Part shown: in pieces, positions 44,777-56,032 of the stretch
Position numbering within the stretch: position 1 is the stretch's first letter
How the letters are laid out: each line of letters starts with the position of its first letter
NCBI GenBank assembly: GCA_032622095.1
Contig: CP136062.1
Span: 130,465,282-130,529,281 of the forward strand
Reading direction: 5' to 3'
Length of the DNA: 64,000 bases
Source of the DNA: Siphonodentalium dalli
Lineage: Eukaryota; Mollusca; Scaphopoda; Gadilida; Siphonodentaliidae
Translations under genes and position numbers: made by a program
The notes under the pieces: model-generated
Told to the model about the DNA's origin: nothing
The model's input: only the letters and a program-made list of their open reading frames with translations
The model's database searches: none

Positions 44777-46335
44777 CCTGAACGTTTACAGAATACATAT
44801 TCGACTCAAATTACTTAGTGTTCTATATATTTATCGATATTAGATCGTTGTTATTACCAGGAATTTATTTAAAATGGCGTACAGTACCCCTTTAAACATT
44901 TGGCCTAAAATCAGCTAACTATAAATAACATAATAATATTTAATTGTTGACCAAACTTGAGGGTGATATATAGCTCCAACCCCTGTTATGACACCCCTGA
45001 ATCTGCGATGAATATAGCACACAGGGTAGGGTAGCTGGAAAATAACATTGAGTTCCGAATGTTTAGACAAATAATTATGTTCTTGCAATGGTTACTTCAA
45101 TCGGGACAATGTTTTATGTTCTGTAGGTTCAGTCAAATTTCAGTGGTTGGTTTCATTGTGTTGATTCCACTGTTCATTCCGGGCGGTCTTCGGCAAACAT
45201 AATGTGAGAAATGAGTGGCACATCCTAAAGTCAGAATTGTGAAATTGTTATACGGTATAATTTGATGGTCAATATTTCTCAAATATCACCTCGCTGCACG
45301 TAGAAATCACCGACCATGGAGGAGACTGGAAATCTTTCCCCCATTTTCACAAGGGTTCACGCCACATTGGTTATACATAAATCATTTATAAAGCATAAAA
45401 AATGTCCCCGCAACCCCTGCGATCAGATTACCAACCCTTTACGTATATGGAGATACCAGATCAGAGCTTAACCATTTTTATACTAAATGCCCACTGACGA
45501 CTAGGTGTAGTTCACTAAAAAATATGTACAGATAATAAGTTCAACAAACGACCTTATTATAAGAACCATCTCCCGCCAATGAATACGAATTCTGCTCTTG
45601 TAGTATCTGTTTTTCTGTAAGTTGTCTGCTTTTATTACCTGAACACCCCTCCAAATGAATAATAGACCATTCCAATATGTACAGCTGAATTGTATATTTA
45701 GTATATATAGACAGGGCTAATGGTAATAGAACAGCGTCGCCATCGCCGGGCGGCTTCTGGTGGCCCAGTATGCTATATGTCTCTACCGACTGAGCCACCG
45801 GGACTCCAACAAGATATATGCTGACTGTGGTATAACTATGGCGAAAACAGTGACGTGGTACATATGGGTTTGGGATGCCTCGTCCCCCCCCCCAATTTTG
45901 GCGAACATTTTCTAAACAGTTGGAAATGTCATGCCTGACACAATATTAGAGACCTTTCCCAAAATCACTATTATGATTACGGATAGGATAGATTGCCCTA
46001 GTAATGTGGACACCATCACAATTTATATACGATGGTTATCTGGTGAGAGGGCATATGCCCCACTATATTCATTTACACATATATTTGATAGAAAAAGACT
46101 AATATGTGTCTCTTTCAGACCCCATGTTCTTATCCGTGTTTTATTCAAAACATGGATAATGTTAGAGCGTCCCCAAGCAGGACAAGTGGCACATAAGAAC
46201 CCCCGCGCGTAAAGATCTAATTTTGGCTGTATACTGGCAGGATATTTTCCATAACCATAATCGTATTCGTGATTTTGCGAAAGATGTATATTAGATGGAA
46301 TTGTCAGACGAACTGTTAGTAGAGTTTGTTCTTAA
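44777..46335. other. Intergenic; solo foldback end and tRNA-like motif
   Basis: ACAGTACCCCTTTAA at 44,881-44,895 matches the terminus of the foldback element at 48.7-49.05 kb, a possible solo end. On the minus strand at 45,761-45,808, CGGTGGCTCAGTCGGTAGAG resembles a tRNA D-arm or A box without a convincing B box, perhaps a SINE head. No gene was recognised; a C-run lies at 45,885-45,893. Confidence 0.35.
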
Positions 46336-46338
46336 TGG

Positions 46339-46955
46339 TTTATATCTCAACCAATATTTAGTGTAAAAATTCTTGTTAGACCAAAAGTCGAATGTTTTTA
46401 TACTTTCGGTTAACATTTTGAACTGAATGGTCAATTTCCAACCATATGTGTGGCAGGTTGGAAATTTCTGACCGTTGGAATCTCGAGGTTCCAGGTGCTA
46501 ATGCAATTTTTCGTCTGGTTCAAGGGGAGGCCAGTTGGGTATGATTGTTTTATATCTCAACCAATATTTGGTGTAAAAATTGTTGTTATAAAGTCGAATG
46601 TTTGTTTTTTTGACTGTATGGTCAATTTCCAACCATAGGTGTGCCAGGTTGGAAATTTCTAACATTTGGAAATCTTGAGGTACCAGGTGCTAATGCAATG
46701 TTTTCGTCTGGTTCAAGAGGAAGGCCAGTTGGGAATGATTGTTTTATATCTCAACCAATATTTAGTGTAAAAATTGTTGTCGTTAGACAAAAAGTCGAAT
46801 GTTTTTGTACTTTCGGTTAACATTTTGGACTGTATGGTCAATTTCCAACCATATGTGTGCCAGGTTGGAAATTTATAATAGTTGGAAATCTTGAGGTACC
46901 AGGTGCTAATGCAATTTTTCGTCTGGTTCAAGAGGGAGGCCAGTTGGGAAATTCA
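46339..46955 (+). repeat. Three tandem units of about 195-209 bp
   Basis: TTTATATCTCAACCAATATT begins units at 46,339, 46,548 and 46,743. Each carries AAAAGTCGAATGTTTTT, a TTTCCAACCATATGTGTG / CAGGTTGGAAATTTCT inverted pair, AGGTGCTAATGCAATTTTTC and GAGGCCAGTTGGG. A single inverted diverged unit lies at 6.94-7.14 kb. No coding capacity. Confidence 0.8.
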
Positions 46956-48716
46956 AGGTGGACACACCACCAACTGAGACCCTCTAGCCCACGCCCCTGC
47001 AAAATTAGAACGAGATGTGCAAACTTTACATAACTAATTTCAACTGGTATTCTACGAAATTGATTTTTGGTCTGACATAATAAGTAAGATGGTACCCATT
47101 ATGACCGTAGCCTTCATCCTGTCTTTTCTTGTAGCATCATAAAATTTCCCGCTGTATAAAAGCAATCTCCGCCGTGTACTATGAATATAAATTGTTCGTT
47201 GAGTGGAACTACTAAATCGAACGCGTGAAGGTTTTATGTCCCCTAAAGCAGGACAAATAAAATACATATCTATAACTCGAATGTGGCATTTAATTAACGA
47301 GATTCTCTGCAATGCATCTGCAGGATAGAGTTTTTGAGTTCGAAACTCCAATATCAGCGGCACGAAATTCCCCGTTCCGTCGTTAAAAGTGAATGTTGTT
47401 TACACTAATCCTTGTAAAGTGGAAAACAATGCGACAAGATGGATGGGGTGTCGAAATAGGGATTTCTCAATGTCCCTTCGTGATTTCGGTGTCATTATAT
47501 CAGATGCTCCGTCAATTACTGTAGATTCATCTGACACCCATTGATAAACATTTTCGAATACCGTATACACACTTAAACTCAAGGGTAAAACTGCTACTGC
47601 TGAGTGGAAATACCGTATTTTTTGCACTTCACGAGGGGCGCTATTATACTACAGCTCCCGGAAGTGCTAATTTCCATCTAAGGGTCAGCAGCGGAAGAAC
47701 GATTTAGCACTCACCAGAGTAGCAAAATATCACATTTCGGGAGGTAAACATTAGCTCTTTGGTGAGGCCCAAAAATAATTGCATCCCGGTGCTATTTTAT
47801 CACTTCCAGAACTGTGAAATAGTGCCTATCCGCTTGCTAATTTAACTCACAACGGAGAGGTAAAAATCTACCCCCTCCCGGGCCCTCAGGAAAACTAAGA
47901 TTTTAGGAAAGGTAACTTAGCTTGAGCTTTTCAGAGTTCTCGATAGTAACTCAATGGTGGCGGAGAATAACTCATTAACCGTTAATATATTACCTCTAGG
48001 CAGATGCCACCCTTTGAGTGTAGCACCCGTTACTTTTAGTTTGTACCGGAAATCGTATTTGGTATGGTAATTAGCATATATGCCTCATAGCCTCACAAGG
48101 GTCGCCGCACAACACGCACCGAAAGGCGTTAATCCTTTGAATAGTCAATGGGTATAGTCTCACTCATTTGCATTGAGAACGGTCCATTCTTTATTAGTAG
48201 GGATGTTAGAAGCTATAAGTAGACGATAGAGAGAGAGAGAGAGAGAGAGCAGTGCTCTAAGGCGTCAGGCGTATGATTTTTCAGGTGACAAGCTCATCCT
48301 CGAACATTATGTGAGCATTTGAAATTGTACGTTATACTCTATCGCCAAAAGATTTCCCACGCGATGCGTGCGGGAATCACCTCATGGAACACAGCACAAT
48401 AACACAATCTAATACATTCTATTATTATTAATGATGCCATTCTGATTGGCAGATTAATTGCAGAAATGAGAAACTGAAAGTAATCCATAGATTCGTTGTA
48501 ATTAGAAAACATAACTGATACAAATGCTCAATCCCTTTGCAACAATGTTAATGTAATCACAGTTTGAATGGAAATCGTGTAGATCACGAAACTCGTCTGA
48601 GAAATGCTTAATGAAGCTAACACGATGAGGTATTTTATATTCTGGCTCTTGATCAAAGGCGTTCTAACGATGGCGGGGACACTGTTCGGATGAATAGCTT
48701 TCATTCAGCTATCTTT
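46956..48716. other. Intergenic, with GA microsatellite
   Basis: No gene. (GA)n at 48,227-48,249. 47.64-48.05 kb is locally less AT-rich with several GGAAGTG/CACTTCC words, but no clear structure was worked out. Confidence 0.4.
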
Positions 48717-48717
48717 A

Positions 48718-49053
48718 TAAGGGGTACTGTACACTAAAACCGGCCATTTATGGGACCATCTCTTTTTATACTCAACAGAATATATGCAACAAATAAATAA
48801 ATTTGAGCCATGGATCAGTGCAAAATACACCCGTGTGCTCTATGAACGATGCAAACAACATGATTTTATGATTCCAGTCTTAACACCATTTTCATTATTA
48901 TTACCATGTTGTTTGCATCGTTCATAGAGCAACATGGGCGTATTTTGCACTAATATACGTGTCTCAAATTCATTCATTTGTTGCATATATTATGTTGAGT
49001 AAAAAGGAGATGATCCCACAAATGGCCGGATTTAGTTTACAGTACCCCTTTAA
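48718..49053. mobile_element. Foldback MITE, about 335 bp
   Basis: Imperfect inverted repeat arms of about 150 bp. The left arm is AAGGGGTACTGTACACTAAA, CCGGCCATTTATGGGA, ATGCAACAAATAAATAAATT, GCTCTATGAACGATGCAAAC. The right arm is its complement, ending AGTTTACAGTACCCCTTT at 49,052. The loop near 48,875-48,905 is T/A rich. No reading frame. A solitary copy of the terminus occurs at 44,881. Confidence 0.75.
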
Positions 49054-49055
49054 CG

Positions 49056-50880
49056 TAATAAAATATAATTATGTGTTACCAAGAGAGAAAAATAATAATG
49101 TACCTGTGAATCGGAATATGAGGACTACACATTAGCAGTCTTGCGTCGATTAATTGGAGGTCGCCTGACATCTGGTGATCTTTTGTGCTACAACTTATGG
49201 TCACGCTCGATATATATTTTGTGCCTAGTGCGTCACGTGTTTTACCGTGTCTACCAATGATCGACCCTTAGCGACCGGACGTTGTTCGGCATGACCAGAA
49301 CGTTCAAAGTACTTTAGTTTCAAATTGTATGCCGACTGCTCCTCACTTGGTAAACTTAATATCAACTAATCTTAATCGCCATGTGTCCAGGCATCACTAA
49401 ACATGTTGAAATACGCACATGTACCAGATGTGGAATGTCAGATTGTTTACAAGAATTATGAAGAAGGGTGGATCTGACATGGTGCATTACTGCATGCATG
49501 TCGTGTTATACTGCGTCTACCAATTAACGATCTATAATGGTTGTTCTTCCGAAGAACCAGAATTCTAATATAGTTTATTTTGAGTTTTTATATCTCAATT
49601 AAAGTTAAAAATAATTTGCTCAAATAGCATGATATACAAAACAAGTTTCAACAGTACATTTGATGGCATGTGTCCTTTTACTTCAACGAACTAGAGTGAA
49701 TATATCCAAGCATGGAAAATATTCATTGAAGGACCACCAGAAGCCCAGTTTGCGGTTAAACTCCATCGCAATAAAATGTGAATTACTCAGTTACTCTCCC
49801 CGAGGTTTTTCATCACAGATATGTATGAGTGTAATGAGTTTGAAGCTTCCCACAATGAAATTAGTCCATTCCGACTGAGAACACCATTTCACCAGAAGGC
49901 ATAAAATTCTCGATATAGTTTATGGAAATTGCGATAATAGCAATTCTCTCAATTTAGTGGTAAAATAATGTCTGGCGTCTGGAACCTAGAGTATATATGA
50001 ATGTAACATATCTCGGTCAAACGGACTGTACATATGTTCATAGCAATCGTATAGCGATCGGCCAATGTACTTCGCAGGCCTACACCTAATCAATAGTTAA
50101 TTTATTGGGCATGTTTAGATTAAAGAATACCAAGCTTCCGTTTAACTTCGTGTGTCAAGAGTCAAGAGGCGATGGCACCCCATATGTGTAGGGGGACAAC
50201 CGTCCAATGTTAGCTGAACTATAACCGGGTGACTGCGCATGTCCCGAGGGTGAGAATTGATTCGCACGGATAGCGTTGGCACATAATACGGTCTATAAGA
50301 TGTATGAGATCACATGAAACCCTTATATATATTTAAAAATCCATTACATATTTCCTTATCTGTCAATAGTGACGAATAGGCGCGTGCTTGCCGGCAATCA
50401 TTTGGCATCGCGCCAACAAAATTTACATTGATTCAGGCGGATTAATACTATTTCGAAAAGCCGCTCATGATACAAACACCAGAAGATCTAAAAAAAATGA
50501 TTGCTTTGTTAAATTCTTTTCCAACTTCCTTGCACTAACAAAAATAGACACAAAAACAGTGAGGCAAATTGGGGGACTATATATATATATATATATAAAA
50601 CACCGAAACTATCGTTCTTGTGAAAACCGACATCACACATGTACATGTACGCGTTACAAAAATTAAGGTGGAAGATCTCCAACCTTCAACTCACGTCTGA
50701 CGTAATTGTACACATATGACAATAATTCCACCGAGCGCTGCTTTACCCCGAAGCGTCAATGCTAATATCACCCAAACACATTGGATTCTTGTAGTTGGCT
50801 GCTTTAACGTATGTAGTGCGAAGTCTCCCACGCACGCACGTATAGGATGTCTAAGCCCATGCACACGATAACGCACTGTG
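49056..50880. other. Long non-coding stretch
   Basis: No gene was recognised. A weak internal duplication (GTGTCTACCAATGATCGACC near 49,243 versus GCGTCTACCAATTAACGATC near 49,513). TA microsatellite at 50,579-50,597. Confidence 0.4.
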
Positions 50881-50885
50881 CCACC

Positions 50886-51410
50886 ATGCAGGCGTGTTCA
50901 TGTTAAGTGGCGGATGAGCAGGGGGCATGCATGCAGGCGTGTTCGTGTTAAGTGGCGGATGAGCAGGGGGCATGTATGCAGGCGTGTTCATGTTAAGTGA
51001 CGGATGAGCAGGGGGCATGCATGCAGGCGTGTTCATGTTAAGTGGCGGATGAGCAGGGGGCTTGCATGCATGCGTGTTCATGTTAAGTGACGGATGAGCA
51101 GGGGGCATTATGCAGGCGTGTTCATGTTAAGTGGCGGATGAGCAGGGGCATGCATGCAGTCGTGTTCGTGTTAAGTGGCGGATGGCCAGGGGGCATGTAT
51201 GCAGGCGTGTTCATGTTAAGTGACGGATGAGCAGGGCCATGTATGTAGGCGTGTTCGTGTTAAGTGACCGATGAACAGGGGGGCTTGCAAGCGTGTTCAT
51301 GTTAAGTGGCGGATGAGCAGGTGGCATGCATGCAGGCATGTTCATGATCAGTGGCGGATGAGCATGGGGCATGCATGTGTTTTCATATTAAGTGACGGAT
51401 GAGCAGGGGT
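50886..51410. repeat. 45-bp minisatellite, about 11 units
   Basis: The unit consensus includes GGCGTGTTCATGTTAAGTGG, CGGATGAGCAGGGGGC and ATGCATGCA. The first units start at 50,891, 50,936, 50,981 and 51,026, an exact 45-bp step; later units vary in length. Because 45 is a multiple of three, the minus strand of the regular part reads as a Pro/His/Asn/Thr repeat of 15 residues (PPAHPPLNMNTPACM). Later length changes break that frame, so coding is unlikely. Confidence 0.9.
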
Positions 51411-51900
51411 GGACTCCAACCCTCTTGTCCTCAACTTACTCCAGTCTGAGTGAACCCTGCATGGCTATTGAACAGTTATGCGTGTGGTGATATAAAACAC
51501 TCAGACACCCTTGCCATTACCACCGCTATACAGGGTTTTCACCGCAGTATGACATCACCACGCTTCACCATGCGACTATCTTTTGATTGGTTGGGAGCCT
51601 GGGACTGAGTCCTTCCACACATGTTAGGGATTCGTGGTTGATTGACTGACGTAATACGTTTCAAATGTAATGGGATTCCCAGCTATTTAGTCTGGGTTCA
51701 CGCATACATGCACGTTCAGAGAATACATTGGTGGGAGTTCCCTTCTGATGGATGTGCCCCTGATCTCTCTTGCATTTAGAATTTCCGCCACCCATGTATT
51801 GAGTTCCCCCAAACGACGGGACAGTATAATACAAAAAACAAGAGGTGGCATCAGAGATGCTGTGTCTCGTTTTCGGTGGCTTACCACCGGTGGCTACCGC
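51411..51900. other. Intergenic, nothing recognised
   Basis: Overlapping 66-82-codon frames on both strands at 51,661-51,996 show no domain. A CCACCGGTGG palindrome lies near 51,884. Confidence 0.35.
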
Positions 51901-51904
51901 CAAT

Positions 51905-52697
51905 TGGTGTGCATCAGTGTCGGAAATATTCTTAACAAGTATCTATATTCTAAATTTTATCAAATCGGAGGACGTTTGTTGAAGTTATCGCGCTAACGAG
52001 CTAAAAATTCACGAAAAATGACTAATTAAGGGCCATAACTCTATCAAATTTTATCGGGCCAGGCTGGTTTTCGAACTCGTCCGAAATATTCTTGGCAAGT
52101 ATGTCTATTCCAAATTTTAAACAAATCGGAGGACGTTTGTTGAAGTTATCACGCTAACGAGCTAAAAATTCACGAAAAATGACTAATTAAGGGCCATAAC
52201 TCTATCAAATTTTATTGGGCCAGGCTGGTTTTCGAACTCGTCCAGGATATTATTGGAAGACACTTATATACCAAATTTTAGTTGAATCGGATGACGGTTG
52301 TTGAAGTTATCGCGCTAACGAGCTCAAAATTCGTACAAAATGACTACTTAAGGACCATAACTCTATCAAATTTTATCGAACCGGGCCGGTTTTCGAACTC
52401 GACCGAGATATTCTTGAAAGACACCTATATCCCAAATTTCAATCAAATCAGATAACGTTTGTTGAAGTTGTTGCGCTAACGAGCCTAAAATCAGTGAAAA
52501 ATGGCAAAGGGCCATAACTCTGTAATAAATGTGCGGACGAACTCGATTTTTTGTCTGCAGCTTACGTGCATGGATATGTACTCACACACGTCCGCCGCCC
52601 GTCCGCCGCCCACCCGCCCGCCCGCCCGCCCATCGTCCCTCATCAAACTATAAGTCGAGTTTTGGAGAAGAGAAAAAAACTCGACTAAAAACAATCA
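51905..52697 (+). mobile_element. Tandem-core element, 161-bp units, CGCC tract and terminal hairpin
   Basis: Four cores are aligned on CAAATCGGAGGACGTTTGTT and its variants at 51,961, 52,122, 52,283 and 52,444 (exact 161-bp period). They carry GAAGTTATCGCGCTAACGAG, GGGCCATAACTCTATCAAAT and GGTTTTCGAACTCG. A CCGCC/CGCCC microsatellite follows at 52,590-52,632. The end is the hairpin AGTCGAGTTTT / AAAACTCGACT (52,652-52,686) and an A-rich tail. Core array, microsatellite and subterminal hairpin match the general plan of pearl/HINE elements. The same motif set is, to my knowledge, widespread in molluscan DNA. No coding capacity. Confidence 0.75.
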
Positions 52698-52776
52698 TAT
52701 TCAGAAATGGTATCGCCCTCAAGATCATATTATTAGGCATGTATAATATATATTTTGGAGCTTTAATTTATGCATT

Positions 52777-53003
52777 ATGCGAATTAACGCTCCCAAATTA
52801 CTATTTCTTTGGCTTCGGGGGTAAAACATATTTGATTCGAGTCGAGGAACCCACCCATCAAAGCTCAGAGTGATCAGATATCGATTTTTGAAGTTTGTTA
52901 CTTCTCGAGATGTGCAATTATTTGTGGCCCAGAAAAGCGTCGTCAAACGGACGGTCTCGGACAAAATTGCTGTTGACGATGGATAACTCTATAATCAAGT
53001 GGT
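52777..53003 (+). repeat. Dispersed repeat, copy 2 (partner at 0.6 kb)
   Basis: Aligns with 602-833 and ends at the same AATCAAGTGG boundary. It lies about 80 bp after the 161-bp-core element. Confidence 0.7.
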
Positions 53004-53994
53004 AATACGGCCAAATGTCGTGATACTCAAGCGATAATACGGCCATATTTCGTTGATAAATAACACGTTTTGGGAAATTTGATACCATAGTGGACAGTGG
53101 TTAGTATGATTTTGTTGCAATTAATCGATTCTAATAAAGCGGATTTTGAAGAAATTTTGTTGTTGCTGTATCTTTTTTAAAGATTTTTTTGGGTTGAATG
53201 TTTTTTGGGTATGCTAAAGCATGCTATAGCGAATTTTAAAACAAACTGGATAAAACCTTAGGGGAATGTTATAACTCAAAACTATCACCAAGTATTCATA
53301 GTAATAATTTTGATGCCCATGAAAAACGTAAGATTCCCTGGCACTAAACCTACAAAATAAGTCTGTTAAAGAATATAAGAAAAAATTATTAAAATTGTAA
53401 AAAATTGTAAAAAATAATAACAAATGATGAAAAATTGTTAGGCCAATACATTATCTTATATATGAGAGGCGACCTATGGTCGAATCGCATATATAAGAGA
53501 ATGCATTGGCACAGTGTATATGGGTTGATACAAAAATCGGATCTGGCACTGAAAGGGTTAATGTGAAATAAATGTGTATATAGCTAACGGTTATGTAGTT
53601 GATTATATGTACTATATGTGTGTATGTATGTGTATTGTGCGTTTGGTGACAAGGCATATGAAAACATCTTTAAAATCTGACGTGCCAAACTATCGTTATG
53701 ATAATTATGAAATATTTACACACCATATATGTATGATGTGTGTTCACAAAGGGCGAATTGATTGAACAGTTCATCGCCATTGCATTGATAGACCAATAAC
53801 CACACAATCATTGCCCCCCAAAAAGTGACGAACACCTTGACGATTGACACGTTATTATGTTGATACGCGACCAGCTCGCGGCAAATACACTAAGCTGTTA
53901 GTTTCTCGTATACGACACATGAATTGTTTTTCGGCTGGAATGTATCTGATCTTTGTTATTTGTTCTAATTTATATTGAAATAGATGTCTGAATA
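53004..53994. other. Intergenic, nothing recognised
   Basis: A short tandem GATAATACGGCCA-AT-TCG at 52,998-53,050, T/A-rich tracts around 53,380-53,430 and a TGTATGTATG run near 53,618. No gene. Confidence 0.35.
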
Positions 53995-55425
53995 GTGCAT
54001 GGAATAGCATGCAGAATAATAATCAGGCCAAAATTGTCGATCTTCGTTACATGGTTCAGGTACACAAATACCGCGTATGTTTCTTATCACATTTACTCCA
54101 TCCAAGTACGCAAACACCGAGTAAATAACACCTTTTCTGAATACAAGATCATCCCAGCTGGTGTACCGCAGGGCTCAATCTTAGGACCCTTCCTCTTCCT
54201 TGTATATATCAACGATTTACCAGACAACATACTTTCTTTTACGAGAATGTACGCCGACGACACATGTCTAACAAATAGTCACTATGACCTAAATGAATTA
54301 GGCCGCGTCATGAATAGTGACCTCCAAATCATAGCACAATGGTCTGAAAACTGGTTAGTAAACTTTAATCCTTCTAAAACAATTTGTATGTCCTATGCAC
54401 TAACGGGGACTTCTGGGGAAGCCCCCGACTTAACCTTTAAACAGGATCCAATCTCATTTGTTGAAACACATAAACACCTCGGTCTGGAACTCCAAGCCAA
54501 CTTAAAATGGAATAATCACCTAAATGGTATAAAAAACAGAATAGCCTCACGCTTAGCACAGCTCCGAAGATTTAAGTATCAGCTTGACCGAAGATCGCTT
54601 GAAAGCATTTATAAAACTTTTATCCTACCACTATTTGATTACTCCGATGTAGTCTGGGATTGTGCCCCCAAATACCTAACCGAGAAGCTCGACCGATTAC
54701 ATTGCGATGCCGCCCGAACAGTTAGTGGCCTCACACGATCAGTGTCCAATATAAACCTCCTAAATGAAGTTGGCTGGCCAACACTGAGCAAGAGAAGAGA
54801 GATCCATAAACTACAAGCAATGTATAAAATAGTAAATGACGATGCCCCCGAATACCTACAAAATCTTCTAACACCTAGATCATCTGAAGTCTCTGGATAT
54901 AACCTGAGAAAACCGGGAAAATTCTATTCTTACTTCTGTAACACCGAGCATTTTAAAAAATCATTCTTCCCCGCTACTTTAAAATCGTGGAATGACATAC
55001 CCACAGAAATAACAGATGCCGAATCTATCGCAGACTTCAAATTTTATCTCGAATTAATAGATCCTACAGTAAAACCACCATCATACTTCTATACAGGTCG
55101 TAGAACGCTTAATGTCGCCCATGCCAAATTGCGTAACAAATGCAGCAGCCTACGTTCCGATATGTTCCAAAATTATATCTCTGACAGCCCCCAATGCCAT
55201 TGTGGAAATCCATGCGAAGATACTTACCACTACCTCTGGGCGTGTCCCCTATTTCACACCGAACGAATGGAAATGTGTCAAAAATTATACCAAGAAGGAC
55301 TGAAAATTACACATATCAATGATTTACTTCTCGGAATTCCCGATATCTCAAATAGAAGAAACAAAATTCTCTTCAAAATAGTCCATCGATATATAACAGC
55401 GACTAAACGATTCGAAGTCGGATAA
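53995..55425 (+). CDS. LINE reverse transcriptase, 5'-truncated but open C-terminal half
   Basis: 476 codons without a stop. Recognisable homology starts near residue 43 (NNTFSEYKIIPAGVPQGSIL) and continues through the RT palm: GPFLFLVYINDLPDN, then the catalytic RMYADDTCLT with YADD at residues 86-89. The FNPSKT, HLGLELQANLKWNNH and FDYSDVVWDC blocks of the thumb and connector follow. The C-terminal knuckle CHCGNPCEDTYHYLWACPLF lies at 401-420, and the protein ends near LLLGIPDIS...RYITATKRF. The endonuclease and the first RT blocks are missing, as expected from incomplete target-primed reverse transcription, so it cannot act alone. The first 40 residues before the homology are probably flanking sequence. 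A CR1/Jockey-like clade is likely. The intact frame implies a younger insertion than the other LINE copies here. Confidence 0.9.
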   Translation: MHGIACRIIIRPKLSIFVTWFRYTNTAYVSYHIYSIQVRKHRVNNTFSEYKIIPAGVPQGSILGPFLFLVYINDLPDNILSFTRMYADDTCLTNSHYDLNELGRVMNSDLQIIAQWSENWLVNFNPSKTICMSYALTGTSGEAPDLTFKQDPISFVETHKHLGLELQANLKWNNHLNGIKNRIASRLAQLRRFKYQLDRRSLESIYKTFILPLFDYSDVVWDCAPKYLTEKLDRLHCDAARTVSGLTRSVSNINLLNEVGWPTLSKRREIHKLQAMYKIVNDDAPEYLQNLLTPRSSEVSGYNLRKPGKFYSYFCNTEHFKKSFFPATLKSWNDIPTEITDAESIADFKFYLELIDPTVKPPSYFYTGRRTLNVAHAKLRNKCSSLRSDMFQNYISDSPQCHCGNPCEDTYHYLWACPLFHTERMEMCQKLYQEGLKITHINDLLLGIPDISNRRNKILFKIVHRYITATKRFEVG

Positions 55426-55530
55426 TCAAACGCATTTCAGAATAGCCACAAAAAGCAAATTAGTCACAAATCGGTTTTGGCACCTCCCACCCCAAACCCC
55501 GAACCCACTCATTTGTAAATGTAAATATGT
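55426..55530 (+). other. LINE 3' UTR and tail
   Basis: About 100 bp of C/A-rich sequence ending TTTGTAAATGTAAATATG, a short TGTAAA-type tail. The TTAA MITE copy D begins at the next base. Confidence 0.5.
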
Positions 55531-56032
55531 TTAAAGGCACGTGCGGCCTTAATTGTCGAAAATATTCATATTTGTTCCAAACACCGTAAACAGAAAAACA
55601 TTAAAACGCATACAGTTCAGTTCATATACACCATGACCATCGCGTAAACAGCATGTTATCATAAAGACCTACTATATTTTACCCAAGCAAGATCCTGATT
55701 GTGTTACAGAAGACAGCACAATGCTACTGGCTAATCACACACAAATGGCACAAACGCTCTTTATTAGGTCCATATCAGGTATTCACCAACAAAGAACGCT
55801 CTTTATGTTTACCATCATAATATAAACAAACACCAGAAAAGTAACTTTTTATGCTGTTGTTTACATAACAATGGTCAAACATATGACCATAACATACTGT
55901 TTATACGATATTTCTTATTTGTATACGGACAAAGTCTATCTACATTTTGATGTCCTTTCTGTTTGTGGCGGTTTTTGACGGGTGGATATATTTTCACAGG
56001 ATACCCACCGCCAAGGCCGCACGTGCCTTTAA
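55531..56032 (+). mobile_element. TTAA MITE family, copy D, perfect termini
   Basis: TTAA at 55,531 and 56,029. The 20-bp ends TTAAAGGCACGTGCGGCCTT and AAGGCCGCACGTGCCTTTAA are exact reverse complements and each holds a CACGTG E-box. The interior is as in copies B and C, including two AACGCTCTTTAT boxes about 44 bp apart. Inserted at the tail of the LINE, so it is younger than that LINE copy. No reading frame. Confidence 0.93.

Noticed and set aside
45761..45810. tRNA-like sequence on the minus strand
   Set aside because: An A-box-like GGCTCAGTCGGTAGAG is present, but no T-arm or B box follows at tRNA distance and the stems do not close. At most a SINE head.
50886..51410. CRISPR-like regular array
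   Set aside because: Units are contiguous 45-bp repeats without unique spacers, and the genome is clearly eukaryotic.
52588..52635. Pro/Arg-rich coding tract or CpG island
   Set aside because: The CCGCC/CGCCC run is the 3' microsatellite of the 161-bp-core element and is followed by its terminal hairpin.
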